Assembly (NCBI RefSeq): GCF_001742145.1
Contig: NZ_CP015749.1
Location: 992,001-1,056,000, forward strand
Origin: Pectobacterium parmentieri
GTDB taxonomy: Bacteria; Pseudomonadota; Gammaproteobacteria; Enterobacterales; Enterobacteriaceae
Direction: 5' to 3'
Length of the DNA stretch: 64,000 nt
Shown here: positions 26,451 through 37,115 of the stretch, piece after piece
Layout: the number at the start of each line of letters is the position of its first letter
Numbering within the stretch: position 1 is the stretch's first letter
Notes under the pieces: generated by a model
Databases searched by the model: none
Seen by the model: only the letters and a program-made list of their open reading frames with translations
Told to the model about the DNA's origin: nothing
Program-made: the position numbers and the translations under genes

Positions 26451-29007
26451 GTCAACTTCTTCTCTCGATTATATTGAGAAACTTCCTCTGCCTGCCGAGC
26501 AGGCAGAGGTTCTTCGTGAAAAGTTACCGCAAGCGGCCTGGAACGATCAGGCCGTTTTGCATCAGGCTTTGTCTGAAGGTAGCCGGCCTGAAGGTAATCA
26601 GATTAATGTTCAGGCCGAGGATGATGTTGCGCTGCATTCCGTGGAGGCACGTCTTGACGTGGCTTGGTCTGGTGGTTTGGACAATGGTAAGCAACTCGGC
26701 ACAGACAGAGAAGGACGGACGGCATTAAAAGCGATGCCTGTCATTACCCGCGCTTCGATGTTCCCCGACGTTTGGCGGACTAACCCGCTGATTCGCTGGT
26801 GGGAAAGCTTGTTAGGTCGGACTGTGCCACCTCGTCCTCATTATAGCCCGGAAGAGAAAATATCCGAAAATCGCTGGCGTCTGGTGGGAACCATCCGCCG
26901 CTATATCCTGCTGGCGCTGACGCTGTTCCAGACGGCAATTGCAACCTGGTACATGAAAACCATCCTGCCTTATCAGGGCTGGGCGCTGATCGATCCGTTT
27001 GAAATGGCGGGTCAGCCTTGGACGCGCTCACTGATGCAACTGCTGCCTTATGTGCTACAAAGCGGGATACTCGTTTTGTTTGCGGTGCTGTTCTGCTGGG
27101 TATCGGCCGGGTTCTGGACGGCGCTGATGGGGTTCCTGCAACTGCTTATCGGTCGGGATAAATACAGTATCTCTTCCACGACTGTGGGTGACGAAGCCCT
27201 GAATCCAGAGCATCGCACGGCATTGATCATGCCGATTTGTAACGAAGACGTAGAACGTGTGTTTGCGGGGTTACGTGCAACGTATGAATCGGTTGAAGCG
27301 ACGGGCAATCTTGAACATTTTGATATTTACGTCCTGAGCGACAGTAACGATCCCGATATCTGTGTTGCTGAGCAAAAAGCCTGGATGGAGCTGTGTCGTG
27401 ATGTCGGTGGAGCAGGGCGCATTTTCTATCGCCGTCGCCGTCGCCGTGTTAAGCGTAAGAGCGGCAATATCGATGATTTCTGCCGTCGCTGGGGTAACCA
27501 ATACAGCTACATGGTGATTCTGGATGCCGATAGCGTCATGAGCGGCGAATGTCTGAGTTCTTTGGTCAGACTGATGGAAGCGAACCCGAACGCCGGTATC
27601 ATCCAGTCCTCGCCGAAAGCTTCGGGCATGGATACGCTGTATGCGCGCTGCCAGCAGTTTGCGACACGTGTTTACGGCCCGTTGTTCACCGCCGGTCTGC
27701 ATTTTTGGCAATTGGGTGAATCGCATTACTGGGGACATAACGCGATTATCCGGGTTAAACCGTTCATCGAGCACTGTGCGCTAGCTCCGTTGCCGGGTGA
27801 AGGTTCATTCGCCGGAGCGATCCTTTCTCACGATTTCGTTGAGGCGGCGCTGATGCGTCGTGCCGGGTGGGGGGTTTGGATCGCATATGATCTACCGGGA
27901 AGTTATGAAGAGCTGCCGCCTAACCTGTTGGATGAACTGAAACGTGACCGCCGCTGGTGTCATGGCAACCTGATGAATTTCCGGTTGTTCCTGGTTAAGG
28001 GGATGCATCCGGTTCACCGTGCCGTTTTCCTGACTGGCGTGATGTCTTATCTGTCGGCACCGCTGTGGTTTATGTTCCTTGTGCTCTCTACTGCGTTGCA
28101 GGTTGTGCATACGCTGATGGAACCTCAGTACTTCTTACAGCCGCGACAACTGTTCCCTGTTTGGCCACAGTGGCGGCCAGAACTGGCTATCGCACTCTTC
28201 TCTACAACATTGGTCCTGCTGTTCCTGCCAAAGCTGTTGAGCGTGATTCTGGTGTGGGCAAAAGGCGCAAAAGAGTACGGCGGCGCTTTCCGGGTATTCC
28301 TTTCCCTACTGCTGGAAATGCTGTTCTCGGTTCTACTGGCACCGGTTCGTATGTTGTTCCACACGGTGTTTGTTGTCAGCGCGTTCCTCGGTTGGTCAGT
28401 GCAGTGGAATTCTCCGCAGCGTGACGATGATGCGACACCATGGAGTGAGGCATTTGTGCGCCACGGTTCCCAGTTGATTCTCGGGCTGGTTTGGGCGATT
28501 GGCATGGCATGGTTGGATCTGCGCTTCTTGTGGTGGCTGTCGCCGATTGTCTTCTCACTGATTCTGTCGCCGTTTGTGTCGGTTTATTCAAGCCGAGCGG
28601 TATTGGGGCTGGGTTGTAAACGAGCGAAACTGCTGATGATACCGGAAGAGTTCAATCCACCGCGTGAACTGGTTGCTACGGATGAATATTGCCGATTGAA
28701 CCACCAGCGTAGGCTTGATAACGGGTTTATGCAGGCTGTCTTCGATCCGTCTGTTAACGCCCTTGCCAGTGCAATGGCGACGGCGCGTCATCGGTTCAGT
28801 CAGGCGATTGAGGACGTGCGTGAGCAGAATGTACGTGATGCCTTGAGCCGTAAACCGGAAGAGGTAAGCAATAATCAGCGTCTGGCGCTGCTTAGCGATC
28901 CCGTTACGATCTCTCGCTTGCACTACCACGTGTGGCAAAAGCCGGAAGCGTATGCGGCATGGGTTGAGTCTTATCAAAAACTTCCCATACTTCATATCAA
29001 GGGCTAA
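26443..29007 (+). CDS. opgH: Glucan glucosyltransferase OpgH
   Basis: Inner-membrane family 2 glycosyltransferase that builds the beta-1,2-glucan backbone from UDP-glucose and exports it. In E. coli it also antagonises FtsZ when UDP-glucose is high. The 854-residue product has N-terminal membrane helices, a cytoplasmic catalytic domain ([43 protein letters not shown]) and several C-terminal helices. A run of six arginines (residues about 329-334) precedes VKRKSGN and comes from a short CGCCGT repeat. It ends IKG. Confidence 0.97.
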   Translation: MNKSTSSLDYIEKLPLPAEQAEVLREKLPQAAWNDQAVLHQALSEGSRPEGNQINVQAEDDVALHSVEARLDVAWSGGLDNGKQLGTDREGRTALKAMPVITRASMFPDVWRTNPLIRWWESLLGRTVPPRPHYSPEEKISENRWRLVGTIRRYILLALTLFQTAIATWYMKTILPYQGWALIDPFEMAGQPWTRSLMQLLPYVLQSGILVLFAVLFCWVSAGFWTALMGFLQLLIGRDKYSISSTTVGDEALNPEHRTALIMPICNEDVERVFAGLRATYESVEATGNLEHFDIYVLSDSNDPDICVAEQKAWMELCRDVGGAGRIFYRRRRRRVKRKSGNIDDFCRRWGNQYSYMVILDADSVMSGECLSSLVRLMEANPNAGIIQSSPKASGMDTLYARCQQFATRVYGPLFTAGLHFWQLGESHYWGHNAIIRVKPFIEHCALAPLPGEGSFAGAILSHDFVEAALMRRAGWGVWIAYDLPGSYEELPPNLLDELKRDRRWCHGNLMNFRLFLVKGMHPVHRAVFLTGVMSYLSAPLWFMFLVLSTALQVVHTLMEPQYFLQPRQLFPVWPQWRPELAIALFSTTLVLLFLPKLLSVILVWAKGAKEYGGAFRVFLSLLLEMLFSVLLAPVRMLFHTVFVVSAFLGWSVQWNSPQRDDDATPWSEAFVRHGSQLILGLVWAIGMAWLDLRFLWWLSPIVFSLILSPFVSVYSSRAVLGLGCKRAKLLMIPEEFNPPRELVATDEYCRLNHQRRLDNGFMQAVFDPSVNALASAMATARHRFSQAIEDVREQNVRDALSRKPEEVSNNQRLALLSDPVTISRLHYHVWQKPEAYAAWVESYQKLPILHIKG

Positions 29008-29044
29008 CGGCGTGTAGTGTGAAAGAATGTTAGTGTCAGAGATA

Positions 29045-29076
29045 AAGCAACGGCAGTCGCCGTTGCTTTTTTTTCG
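29045..29076 (+). terminator. opgGH terminator
   Basis: AGCAACGGC AGT CGCCGTTGCT stem followed by an eight-T run, about 40 bp after the opgH stop. Confidence 0.92.
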
Positions 29077-29114
29077 CTTCTTACAAGGGACTACTGTCCC
29101 TGAAATTGAATGAG

Positions 29115-30035
29115 TTAATAAAGGGATGGCTCGCCTTCTGGGCGGGTTTTGAAACGGCGATGCAGCCACATGTATTGATCCGGTGCGAGCAGAATATTCT
29201 TTTCAACAACTTTATTCATCCAGGCTGCCGTCACGGTTTCACTGTCTACCGGCGCACTTTGCTCAGCAGGCTGGATCCGCAGTTCATAACCTTTTCCTTC
29301 AGGCAATCGGCACGGTACAAAAGGGATGATTACCGGGCGTGCTGTTTTTATCAGCATATAGCTACCGCGGGTTGTGGCCGCAGTGTCTACGGCAAACAGA
29401 GGGGCAAATACGCTACTGCGCGGGCCATAGTCATGGTCTGGGGCATACCAGATGATGTCACCTTGTTTGAGGGCGCGTATCATGCCCTTAAGATCTTTTC
29501 GATCGATCATGGATTTGTTGGAGCGCAGTCTGCCCCACGTCTGTAACCAGTCAATCAACTTGTTATCGTTTGGACGGTACACGCCGACACCCGGGTTGTG
29601 CATGCCAAAAACTCGTGCGCCGAGCTCTAGCGTTAAAAAATGCAGCCCGATGAGTAGGACACCCTGTTCTCTTTCATTCTCTGGGCGTATGTGCTCAAGG
29701 CCTGTGACCGTAAACCAGCGTTCGAGACGCCAATTCGGCCAAAACCAGGCCATACCTGTTTCAACCACTCCCATGCCGACAGATTCGAAATTTTTCCTGA
29801 CTAACGCATCACGTTCAATTTGCGGCATCTCAGGAAAACACAGTTCAAGGTTGCGGGCGGCAATTTTGACTCGTTGCGGCAACAGGCGCATCGCTAGATA
29901 GCCGAGAGTGCGGCCGATACGATAAATAACGGGATAGGGAAGTAAAACGATAAGGTAAAGGATACCGATTCCCACCCAGGTGAGCCAGTAGCGTGGATGT
30001 AGTAATGAACGATTAAAAGAAGGGATTTGTGTCAT
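29115..30035 (-). CDS. lpxL: Lipid A lauroyltransferase LpxL
   Basis: Transfers laurate from acyl-ACP to Kdo2-lipid IVA at the inner membrane. The 306-residue product has one N-terminal membrane helix ([19 protein letters not shown]), the HX4E catalytic motif in GLHFLTLE and conserved [25 protein letters not shown] and [11 protein letters not shown] blocks. It is convergent with opgH, near its usual enterobacterial neighbours. The LpxL/LpxM/LpxP distinction rests on overall pattern; LpxL is most likely. Confidence 0.93.
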   Translation of the reverse strand: MTQIPSFNRSLLHPRYWLTWVGIGILYLIVLLPYPVIYRIGRTLGYLAMRLLPQRVKIAARNLELCFPEMPQIERDALVRKNFESVGMGVVETGMAWFWPNWRLERWFTVTGLEHIRPENEREQGVLLIGLHFLTLELGARVFGMHNPGVGVYRPNDNKLIDWLQTWGRLRSNKSMIDRKDLKGMIRALKQGDIIWYAPDHDYGPRSSVFAPLFAVDTAATTRGSYMLIKTARPVIIPFVPCRLPEGKGYELRIQPAEQSAPVDSETVTAAWMNKVVEKNILLAPDQYMWLHRRFKTRPEGEPSLY

Positions 30036-30294
30036 AGTCTCAGTATCAACATTGTGGTACGGGTCAGCACGCGAACCGTTAAAAAACGAGTTAATGGTTA
30101 ACTACAAGACGGATTATTGCGGTTATTCGCCAATAAAACAAATTATTGCCATATTATTAACTGCTTTCTATTCTAGAGGCAGCGTTAATAGCATTCTATC
30201 CAGAACGTGTTTTTTCGGGCTTTGGTAGCATAACGCGTAGTGCAATAGAAAAGGGACGACCCCACCAGACCCACCCACCCGAACTGCGTATTAA

Positions 30295-31389
30295 TTATTG
30301 TTTGAAAATGCCTCTGGCATAACGCGGTTCGCTGCGCCAGTACTGCGGGGGAGCAGATATATGAGCCCCTAGTCTGGCGGCAGCATGCCATGGCCAGCGT
30401 GGGTCGAAAAGTATAGCGCGAGCCAGCCCAATCGCGTCTGCTTCACCCGTTGCAACGATGGCTTCCGCCTGTTCCGGCTCGGTTATCAACCCCACGGCGA
30501 TAGTGGTGATGCCAACCTCTTGTTTGATCCTTTGCGCATAGGGCACCTGATAATTAGGTGCCGGGTGAATCTGCTGTAACGGTGAGAGTCCGCCGCTGGA
30601 TACATGGATGAAATCGCAACCTAACTCGTGTAGTGCTTTACTAAGCTGTACGGACTGCTCTAGATCCCAGCCTCCTTCAACCCCATCTGTTGCAGAAATG
30701 CGCACGCCGACGGCTTTATGCGCAGGGAAAACATCTCGTACTGCGCGGTAAATTTCAATGACCAGACGCATCCGGTTTTGAAGTGAGCCGCCATAGTTAT
30801 CTGTGCGCTGATTTGTTAGCGGTGAAAGGAACTGATGCAGTAAATAACCATGAGCGGCGTGAATCTCTATCAGATCAAAGCCCAAACGGTCTGCGCGTTT
30901 TGCTGAGTCAACGAAGGATTCAACGAGCGTTCGGATGTGCTGTTCTGACATCGCCAATGGTTCATCATCGCTGGCATTATAAGGAACGGCAGATGGCGCG
31001 AGAGTCTGCCATCCTCCCTGCTCTGGACGCAGGAATGCCCGCCCACTCCACGGAACGCCCGTTGACGCTTTGCGCCCGGCGTGTCCCAACTGTATACCAA
31101 GGGGCATGGCAGAATAGGTTTTGACGGAGCGGATCACGCTAGCAAGCGCGTGTTCAGTCGCATCATCCCACAACCCAAGGTCATGCGGGGAAATTCTGCC
31201 TTCTGGTGAGATTGCCGTGGCCTCAATAATGAGCAGTCCTGCGCCAGAATGTGACAGATTACCTAAGTGCATGGTATGCCAGGTTGTCGCTTTGCCATTC
31301 TCGGCCGAATATTGGCACATTGGTGCGATGATGATTCGGTTGGACAGGTTGAGTTGACCAAGAGATACAGGGGAGAAAAGCTGACTCAT
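30295..31389 (-). CDS. Old-yellow-enzyme family NADPH dehydrogenase (NamA/YqjM-like)
   Basis: FMN-dependent reductase of activated alkenes. The 364-residue TIM-barrel protein has the YqjM-class features: IIAPMCQYSAENG with the Cys that tunes FMN, LGHAGRKAS, the HAAHGYLLHQFLSPLTNQR substrate-binding motif (His-x2-His), and RTDNYGGSLQNRMR. The physiological substrate is unknown. The ATG at 31389 is used. It sits between lpxL and trhO as a single gene; not part of the E. coli K-12 order here. Confidence 0.92.
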   Translation of the reverse strand: MSQLFSPVSLGQLNLSNRIIIAPMCQYSAENGKATTWHTMHLGNLSHSGAGLLIIEATAISPEGRISPHDLGLWDDATEHALASVIRSVKTYSAMPLGIQLGHAGRKASTGVPWSGRAFLRPEQGGWQTLAPSAVPYNASDDEPLAMSEQHIRTLVESFVDSAKRADRLGFDLIEIHAAHGYLLHQFLSPLTNQRTDNYGGSLQNRMRLVIEIYRAVRDVFPAHKAVGVRISATDGVEGGWDLEQSVQLSKALHELGCDFIHVSSGGLSPLQQIHPAPNYQVPYAQRIKQEVGITTIAVGLITEPEQAEAIVATGEADAIGLARAILFDPRWPWHAAARLGAHISAPPQYWRSEPRYARGIFKQ

Positions 31390-31591
31390 AATGACAAATC
31401 CTTCGATGATGCTGCATGAACGCTCAAGGGTAATCTATTTACGGTAGATCACTCTTTATCGTTTCGCTATGCATTTCATGCCCTGACAGCCTCGGCGCTA
31501 TCAGGTATGATGCCGGGCGATTCACTATGCTAGGCTACGACTCGGCAGTGAATGTTGCTCACTAACCTCAATGAAGACAGGAACGTACACC

Positions 31592-32659
31592 ATGCCAGTG
31601 TTACATAACCGGGTGTCCAATGAGGAACTGAAGGCGCGTATGCTTGCGGAAAACGAGCCGCGTACCACAGTTTCCTTCTATAAATATTTTACGATTGATG
31701 ATCCAAAAGCATTTCGCGATCGTCTGTATATCCAGCTTGAACAGCATAACGTCTTTGGGCGCATATATATTGCAACTGAAGGCATTAATGCACAAATTAG
31801 CGTACCCAATAGTCAGTTCGAGGCCTTTAAAGCGACCTTGTTCAGCGCACATCCGGCACTCGATCAGATTCGCTTAAATATCGCTTTGGAAGATGACGGG
31901 AAATCCTTCTGGGTATTGCGTATGAAAGTACGCGAACGGATTGTTGCTGATGGAATCGACGATCCCACATTTAACCCGGCGAATGTCGGGCAATATCTGA
32001 AAGCCGATCAGGTTAATGCGATGGCCGACGATCCTGATACCGTATTCGTTGATATGCGTAATCACTATGAATATGAAGTCGGACATTTTGAGAATGCACT
32101 GGAAGTGCCGTCGGATACCTTTCGTGAGCAGTTACCGATGGCTGTGGATATGCTTGATGGCTCACGTGATAAAAACATTGTCATGTACTGCACGGGCGGG
32201 ATTCGTTGTGAAAAAGCCAGCGCCTATATGTTGCACCATGGCTTTAAGAATGTGTATCACGTAGAAGGCGGTATTATTGAATATGCGCGTCAGGCCAAGG
32301 CGAAAGGGCTACCGTTGAAGTTTATCGGAAAAAATTTCGTGTTTGATGAACGTATGGGCGAGCGTATATCTGATGACGTTATTGCACACTGCCATCAGTG
32401 TGGTACGTCGTGTGATAGTCACACTAATTGCCGTAATGAAGGATGCCATCTTCTGTTTATTCAATGTCCGAACTGCGCCGCAAAATATGGCGGCTGTTGT
32501 AGCTCGCAGTGTCAGGATGAAATGAAACTTCCGTTAGAAGAACAAAGAGCAATACGCAGTGGGCGTGAAAATGGAATGAAGATTTTCAATAAATCTAAAG
32601 GATTATTGCAGTCAACGTTACATATTCCAGCGCCTGTAGCGAAAGACAAACCGGAATAG
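31592..32659 (+). CDS. trhO: tRNA uridine(34) hydroxylase TrhO
   Basis: Rhodanese-fold enzyme that makes 5-hydroxyuridine at tRNA position 34 using oxygen. The 355-residue product has an N-terminal acylphosphatase-like domain ([12 protein letters not shown]), the rhodanese domain with active-site Cys in [15 protein letters not shown], and a C-terminal Cys-rich part ([31 protein letters not shown]) that probably binds zinc. The ATG at 31592 (MPVLHNR) matches the conserved family start. Confidence 0.95.
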   Translation: MPVLHNRVSNEELKARMLAENEPRTTVSFYKYFTIDDPKAFRDRLYIQLEQHNVFGRIYIATEGINAQISVPNSQFEAFKATLFSAHPALDQIRLNIALEDDGKSFWVLRMKVRERIVADGIDDPTFNPANVGQYLKADQVNAMADDPDTVFVDMRNHYEYEVGHFENALEVPSDTFREQLPMAVDMLDGSRDKNIVMYCTGGIRCEKASAYMLHHGFKNVYHVEGGIIEYARQAKAKGLPLKFIGKNFVFDERMGERISDDVIAHCHQCGTSCDSHTNCRNEGCHLLFIQCPNCAAKYGGCCSSQCQDEMKLPLEEQRAIRSGRENGMKIFNKSKGLLQSTLHIPAPVAKDKPE

Positions 32660-32681
32660 CTAACGACTCGGTGGTAAATAT

Positions 32682-32713
32682 AAAAGCCCTTTCAAAAAGA
32701 AAGGGCTTTTTGC
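32682..32713 (+). terminator. trhO terminator
   Basis: AAAAGCCCTTTC AAAAA GAAAGGGCTTTTT stem, usable in both directions, between convergent trhO and yceI. Confidence 0.92.
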
Positions 32714-32734
32714 TGTCAGATGCGTGGTGGAACC

Positions 32735-33313
32735 TTATTTCTGGCGAACACCCTCAACGGCAATAATCAGTTCTACATCCTGTGAAGCAGGACCTAAATC
32801 TGTCGTAATGTTGAAGTCTTTCAGCTTGATCGTACCTTCTGCCTGAAACCCTGCACGATAGTTACCCCACGGGTCATCCCCCTGACCGATGAGTTTGGCA
32901 TCCAGTTTAACGGGCTTGGTGACGCCATTTAGGGTCAGATTACCGGTAATATCGTAACCTTCACCGTCTTTCTTCACTTCTGTTGAAGCAAACGTTGCCT
33001 GCGGGTGCTTAGATGCGTTTAAAAACTCTGCGCTGCGCAGATGCTTGTCGCGCTCAGCGTGGTTAGTATCTACGCTGTTGGTGTTGATGGTGACATTCAC
33101 TTTATCCGCAGATGGGTTCTTCTCATCAAAGGTAAAAGCGCCGTCGAAGTCGTTAAAGCTACCGTAAAGCCAACTATAACCAAGGTGCTTAATGCGGAAT
33201 TCAATAAACGCGTGCTGGCCTTCCTTGTCAAACTTATATTCTGCTGCCAGGGCCGAGCCAGCAGAAGCAAGCATGGATACAGCGGTCAGGCTCAGTAGTG
33301 TTTTCTTCAGCAT
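32735..33313 (-). CDS. yceI: YceI-family periplasmic lipid-binding protein
   Basis: Periplasmic lipocalin-like protein; family members bind isoprenoids such as polyprenyl quinones. The 192-residue product has a signal peptide (cleavage near GSALA) and the YceI beta-barrel blocks: [57 protein letters not shown]. It lies 26 bp after yceJ on the same strand, making a yceJ-yceI operon with cytochrome b561. Confidence 0.93.
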   Translation of the reverse strand: MLKKTLLSLTAVSMLASAGSALAAEYKFDKEGQHAFIEFRIKHLGYSWLYGSFNDFDGAFTFDEKNPSADKVNVTINTNSVDTNHAERDKHLRSAEFLNASKHPQATFASTEVKKDGEGYDITGNLTLNGVTKPVKLDAKLIGQGDDPWGNYRAGFQAEGTIKLKDFNITTDLGPASQDVELIIAVEGVRQK

Positions 33314-33339
33314 TGATTTTTCTCCATAAGTACAGAAAG

Positions 33340-33894
33340 TTAAGGGACGTTGCGACCCAACATCCGTTTCAACGTGCTATCACCATCGATAAAATGGTGT
33401 TTTAATGCGGCTAAAGCGTGCAGCGCTGATAAAGCGACAACCGCCCATGCAAGATAAAGATGCACGTCACCTGCGATATCGGCTTGATCCGTCAAGCCGC
33501 TAATAGTGGCCGGAATAGAAAACCAGCCAAAAACTGAGATAGGGTGCCCTTCAGCAGTGGAAATAAGATATCCACTGCTGAGGATGCCGAACAACACAAC
33601 ATAAAGTGTGATATGCGCCAGCGTTGCACTGACACGAGTTAATGTAGAGTAACTTTTTAACGGTGCAGGTGGGGGGGAGATAAAACGCCACACTACGCGA
33701 AAAATTATGATGGCAAAGAGCAGCATACCGACGGCTTTATGAATTTCTGGCGATCGGTGATACCAAGTATCGTAATATCCTAATGTGACCATCCATAGTC
33801 CTAAAGCGAACATCCCATAGATAACTAATGCTGCAATCCAGTGCAGAAGAATGCTGATATGGCCGTAACGCGAAGGGGTATTACGCCAAAGCAT
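33340..33894 (-). CDS. yceJ: Cytochrome b561 family protein YceJ
   Basis: Inner-membrane di-haem b-type cytochrome. The 184-residue product has four hydrophobic segments and candidate haem ligand histidines in [36 protein letters not shown] and [14 protein letters not shown] positions. The ATG at 33894 has AAGGAG 8 nt upstream. It is first in an operon with yceI. A seven-C tract in the coding strand (33671-33677) encodes the SPPPAP stretch. Confidence 0.92.
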   Translation of the reverse strand: MLWRNTPSRYGHISILLHWIAALVIYGMFALGLWMVTLGYYDTWYHRSPEIHKAVGMLLFAIIIFRVVWRFISPPPAPLKSYSTLTRVSATLAHITLYVVLFGILSSGYLISTAEGHPISVFGWFSIPATISGLTDQADIAGDVHLYLAWAVVALSALHALAALKHHFIDGDSTLKRMLGRNVP

Positions 33895-34243
33895 GATAAG
33901 AACTCCTTATCTAATCGATAACATTGTGGTGGTTAATAATTAATCATCACAAAACATAAAAGCAATATAAATTTTTCAATTTTAACATTATCATAATCAT
34001 GAACAATTTTTTTGAATTTAAATTTATATTTTATTCAATTTAGTTATGAATATTTTTATGAAATAGGTATTGCGTACACGCTATTTCTCTGAAAAAGAGA
34101 AAGGTTAGTGAGAGAAAATAAGGTGATATGGCATTTGACTGATGCTGTTTACGTCATAATAATGACGGGAGTGATTAATTATGATTGGAGGATTTAGCAT
34201 TAAATGCGGTGGGGAATGAAAGAATAAGAATATACCGAAAATA
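33895..34243. promoter_or_regulatory. AT-rich upstream region of yceJ
   Basis: About 350 bp of very AT-rich sequence with the yceJ promoter. A short frame (12 codons) at 34181-34219 has a GGGAG site but no family. Nothing else recognised. Confidence 0.4.
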
Positions 34244-34274
34244 AAAACACCGCCTAAAAGGCGGTGTTTTTATT
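34244..34274 (-). terminator. bssS terminator (bidirectional)
   Basis: AAAACACCGCC TAAAA GGCGGTGTTTT perfect stem with T-runs on both strands. It lies about 95 nt after the bssS stop and fits bssS termination on the minus strand. Confidence 0.85.
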
Positions 34275-34368
34275 TTAACAACTGTTACTAAAGAAAATAT
34301 TTTTAAAGGAAATGTTATCAATAAAAATTAATAGGTATTGAATGTAATATTAATAACGCTATCAATTG

Positions 34369-34623
34369 CTAATGTTTCCGATAATCACTGACGTCACAGT
34401 CTGTCGATTCGATTTTCGCAATACCGGCTTCGAGTATATGTATCAGTTGCCTGGCAACATCGGTTGTTAGCCAAAGCGTCCGGTCCACATGGGCTTCATC
34501 TGGTGCTTGATCCGAGGTGGATAAGTAATGCAAACGGATCATCATGGCGTCATAACTGTCAACGGTACTGATGTCCCAACCTACAAGAGGATGTGTCTGA
34601 ATAACTTCATTTTTTCTATCCAT
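34369..34623 (-). CDS. bssS: Biofilm regulator BssS
   Basis: Small protein linked in E. coli to biofilm formation through indole and AI-2 signalling. The 84-residue product matches the family: NEVIQTHPLVGWDISTVDSYDAMMIRLHYLS and RTLWLTTDVARQLIHILEAGIAKIE. The ATG at 34623 has AAGGGG upstream. It lies near dinI and pyrC, as in E. coli, but with one extra small gene between bssS and dinI. Confidence 0.93.
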   Translation of the reverse strand: MDRKNEVIQTHPLVGWDISTVDSYDAMMIRLHYLSTSDQAPDEAHVDRTLWLTTDVARQLIHILEAGIAKIESTDCDVSDYRKH

Positions 34624-34860
34624 AAATACCCCTTATTGACTAGTTACTAACATGAGTGACTAACGAGGCTTCAGGTGGCTCATTATTCTTAAACGAGCAT
34701 TATCAGTATACTGCTGCTTATTTAATTTATGGGAAATATTTTCAATTTTTCGTAAAACATTACATCTGCAGGGATGGCAAAGGGATAGAGGATGGATCTA
34801 ATGAGACATCGGGACGAATAGATTTTCATCCCGAAGGTGAGGTTACTGGGCGGTAGAATA

Positions 34861-35118
34861 TTATTCCGTGCTGGAACCTGCATTTTTCTCCAATGCAGCA
34901 GCCAGTCTAGCAAGGTATTTCTTCACAGCAGGGTCCCGATTCTCATTCTGAGATTCCAATGTCAGATTGTGAATCATCAGCTTGTTTGCTTTTTCATCGA
35001 AGCAGAATGCCAAGGACGAGAAGGCGAGCTCCAGAGCATCGATCTTGCGTTGTTGCTCGCCAATCAGCTCCAGCAGTTCCCCGAATGTCATTGCCTCTTC
35101 TGGTTTTTCTACCGTCAT
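34861..35118 (-). CDS. Small helical protein, possibly IraP-like
   Basis: An 85-residue, mostly helical, charged protein. The pattern (ELLELIGEQQRKIDALELAFSSL, then VKKYLARLAAALE) weakly recalls IraP, the anti-adaptor that protects RpoS from RssB. The similarity is not strong enough to name it. The ATG at 35118 has GAGGGG 7 nt upstream. It lies between bssS and dinI on the same strand. Confidence 0.7.
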   Translation of the reverse strand: MTVEKPEEAMTFGELLELIGEQQRKIDALELAFSSLAFCFDEKANKLMIHNLTLESQNENRDPAVKKYLARLAAALEKNAGSSTE

Positions 35119-35206
35119 AATAGATCCCCTCGGTCATAGCACATGGCGGAATGCCGCTTTAAAGTGCCATTACAGCCTATGTCTCCGTTATCTTTCAAGC
35201 TTTAGA

Positions 35207-35446
35207 TTACTCTATCGCAAACCAGTCATCGGCACTTTCCCACGTTTCCTGCAAGATTTCGGAGATACGATCTTTATCATCTTTGCCAGCCCCCATCACC
35301 GTCAGGCTATTGGCGGATGCATAGCGGACCTGAATTGGGGTATCGGGGTAAATTTTGTGAATCCGCTTTTCCAGTTCACACCTGAGTGCTTCGATGGCAC
35401 CAGCGGGTAAAGGCGTTGTCTTTGCAAGAGTGATTTCTACGCGCAT
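35207..35446 (-). CDS. dinI: DNA damage-inducible protein I
   Basis: Small SOS protein that stabilises or modulates RecA filaments. The 79-residue product has the DinI fold: MRVEITLAKTTPLPAGAIEAL, then PDTPIQVRYASANSLTV, and an acidic C-terminal helix (KDRISEILQETWESADDW) that mimics DNA. The ATG at 35446 has GGAGG 5 nt upstream. A LexA box lies just upstream. Downstream of pyrC, as in E. coli. Confidence 0.94.
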   Translation of the reverse strand: MRVEITLAKTTPLPAGAIEALRCELEKRIHKIYPDTPIQVRYASANSLTVMGAGKDDKDRISEILQETWESADDWFAIE

Positions 35447-35463
35447 GCTGACCTCCAAATTTT

Positions 35464-35483
35464 AACTGTTTATTTATACAGCC
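35464..35483. promoter_or_regulatory. LexA (SOS) box of dinI
   Basis: CTGT TTATTTAT ACAG (35466-35481) is an exact CTGT-N8-ACAG LexA core, 20 bp upstream of the dinI start. Confidence 0.92.
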
Positions 35484-35551
35484 ATTAAGAATGAAGAACA
35501 AGATGTGCAATAAAATTTAGCCCATCGCCATAATGCCGATAGGCTTGTCGA

Positions 35552-36595
35552 TTAACGGACTGACCAATTGAGGCTTTGTCCGGCCAGGAAAGGAATTAGC
35601 GACTCATCACCGAGGGCAATTTCTTCTGGGAACGTGACCGTTTCACGATGAAGCTCAATCCAACCGTCATTCACCGGCAGGCCATAAAAACGTGGGCCGT
35701 TCAGGGAACAGAATGCTTCGAGTTTATCAAGCGCGTTCATTTCTTCAAACACCGTGGCGTAGGTACTCAATGCTGCCTGGGCATTGAACACACCAGCACA
35801 GCCGCAACTGGATTCTTTTCTATGCTTGGCATGCGGGGCGGAGTCCGTACCGAGGAAAAGACGCTCACAACCGCTGGCGACGGCTTCACGTAGCGCCTGC
35901 TGATGTGTGTTACGTTTTAAGATCGGCAGACAATACAGGTGAGGGCGAACACCACCAACCAGCATATGATTGCGGTTAAACATCAAATGCTGCGGTGTAA
36001 TGGTTGCCGCGAGATAATCATCACCTGCAACAACATACTGCACCGCTTCTTTCGTCGTAATGTGCTCAAGGACGACTTTCAACTCAGGGAACTGTTGGCG
36101 CAACGGTTCCAGAACGGTTTCGATGAAGCGAGCTTCCCGATCGAAAATATCAATAGCGGGGTCGGTCACTTCGCCGTGAATGAGTAACGGCATGCCAATT
36201 TTCTGCATTCTCTCCAGAATACCGGAGATATTGGTGATGCTGGTCACTCCATGACTGGAGTTCGTTGTCGCGTTGGCTGGATAGAGTTTGGCTGCGGTAA
36301 AGACGCCTTGCTTAAAGCCACTCACAATTTCATTGGCATCCAGTGCATCGGTCAAGTAGCACGTCATCAACGGATGAAAGTTATCGCCCTGCGGGATCGC
36401 AGCTAAAATACGCTGACGATACGCAATCGCACTGGCTACGCTGGTAATCGGTGGCGTCAGGTTGGGCATAACAATCGCACGGCCGAAGAAACGACTGGTA
36501 TAGGGGAGAACGGTTTCCAGCATCCGATCGTCACGCAGGTGAATGTGCCAATCGTCAGGGCGACGGATTTTAAGAATAGTGGGCTGTGCGGTCAT
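35552..36595 (-). CDS. pyrC: Dihydroorotase
   Basis: Zinc enzyme of pyrimidine synthesis, cyclising carbamoyl-aspartate to dihydroorotate. The 347-residue product has all metal and substrate sites: [13 protein letters not shown] (His-x-His), [17 protein letters not shown] with the carboxylated Lys, [16 protein letters not shown] and [13 protein letters not shown]. In enterics pyrC is controlled by pyrimidine-dependent start-site switching at the promoter; that region (36596-36779) was not resolved. Confidence 0.97.
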   Translation of the reverse strand: MTAQPTILKIRRPDDWHIHLRDDRMLETVLPYTSRFFGRAIVMPNLTPPITSVASAIAYRQRILAAIPQGDNFHPLMTCYLTDALDANEIVSGFKQGVFTAAKLYPANATTNSSHGVTSITNISGILERMQKIGMPLLIHGEVTDPAIDIFDREARFIETVLEPLRQQFPELKVVLEHITTKEAVQYVVAGDDYLAATITPQHLMFNRNHMLVGGVRPHLYCLPILKRNTHQQALREAVASGCERLFLGTDSAPHAKHRKESSCGCAGVFNAQAALSTYATVFEEMNALDKLEAFCSLNGPRFYGLPVNDGWIELHRETVTFPEEIALGDESLIPFLAGQSLNWSVR

Positions 36596-36779
36596 GGAAT
36601 TGCGCTCCGGCGGTCAGTAGAAAAACATCGTCTTTCGGTTGGTTTTGGGACTGATACGGCGGGGGATAAGGATAAGCGTAAAGCCATTTGAATGCATCCG
36701 TTTGTTGATGAATGCTTGAAATTAAGCGCAGATTGGCATCTGATAGTATTATCTTTTCATTGATAAATAAGGGATGTAG

Positions 36780-37067
36780 ATGGAAATTCGTATTGTTGCC
36801 ACTATTCAGGCAAAGGCAGAGTTCATTGCTGATGTTACCGCAACGCTAAAACGCGTGGTGTCACCCAGCCGACAGGAGGCGGGCAACGTGCAGTATGATC
36901 TGCATGAAGTCGTAGATAAACCCGGTTCATTTGTATTCTTCGAGCGCTGGAAGGATCGGGACGCTTTGGCATCACATGAACAAAGTGCGCACTTCAAAAG
37001 TTTCTTGGCCGAACTGGGTGGCAAAACGGACAGTGTCGATATCAAGCAATTGAATTTTTTAGGTTAA
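36780..37067 (+). CDS. Antibiotic biosynthesis monooxygenase (ABM) domain protein
   Basis: The 95-residue ferredoxin-like-fold protein of the ABM/quinol-monooxygenase family has the pattern RIVATIQAKAEFIADV, SRQEAGNVQYDLHEVVDKPGSFVFFERWKDRDALASHEQSAHF. Relatives such as E. coli YgiN act on quinols; the substrate here is unknown. It is divergent from pyrC and convergent with rne, as a single gene. Confidence 0.88.
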   Translation: MEIRIVATIQAKAEFIADVTATLKRVVSPSRQEAGNVQYDLHEVVDKPGSFVFFERWKDRDALASHEQSAHFKSFLAELGGKTDSVDIKQLNFLG

Positions 37068-37070
37068 TAA

Positions 37071-37102
37071 AAAAATACCCGCCAATTGGCGGGTATTTGT
37101 CT
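37071..37102 (+). terminator. Bidirectional terminator between ABM gene and rne
   Basis: AAAATACCCGCC AATT GGCGGGTATTT stem, with an A-run to the left and TT-rich sequence to the right. It serves both convergent genes. Confidence 0.88.
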
Positions 37103-37115
37103 ATAAACGTCAGCG

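Noticed and set aside
27425..27460. CGCCGT repeats in opgH as a variable repeat
   Set aside because: Only three short units encoding the arginine cluster expected in this part of OpgH.
29106..29546. Long open frame antisense to lpxL
   Set aside because: It lies wholly opposite a well-conserved gene, has no ribosome site or family resemblance, and mirrors lpxL codon structure.
34181..34219. Twelve-codon frame followed by a perfect terminator, as a possible small gene or sRNA
   Set aside because: The terminator is well explained as the end of the bssS transcript on the other strand, and no convincing promoter was seen.
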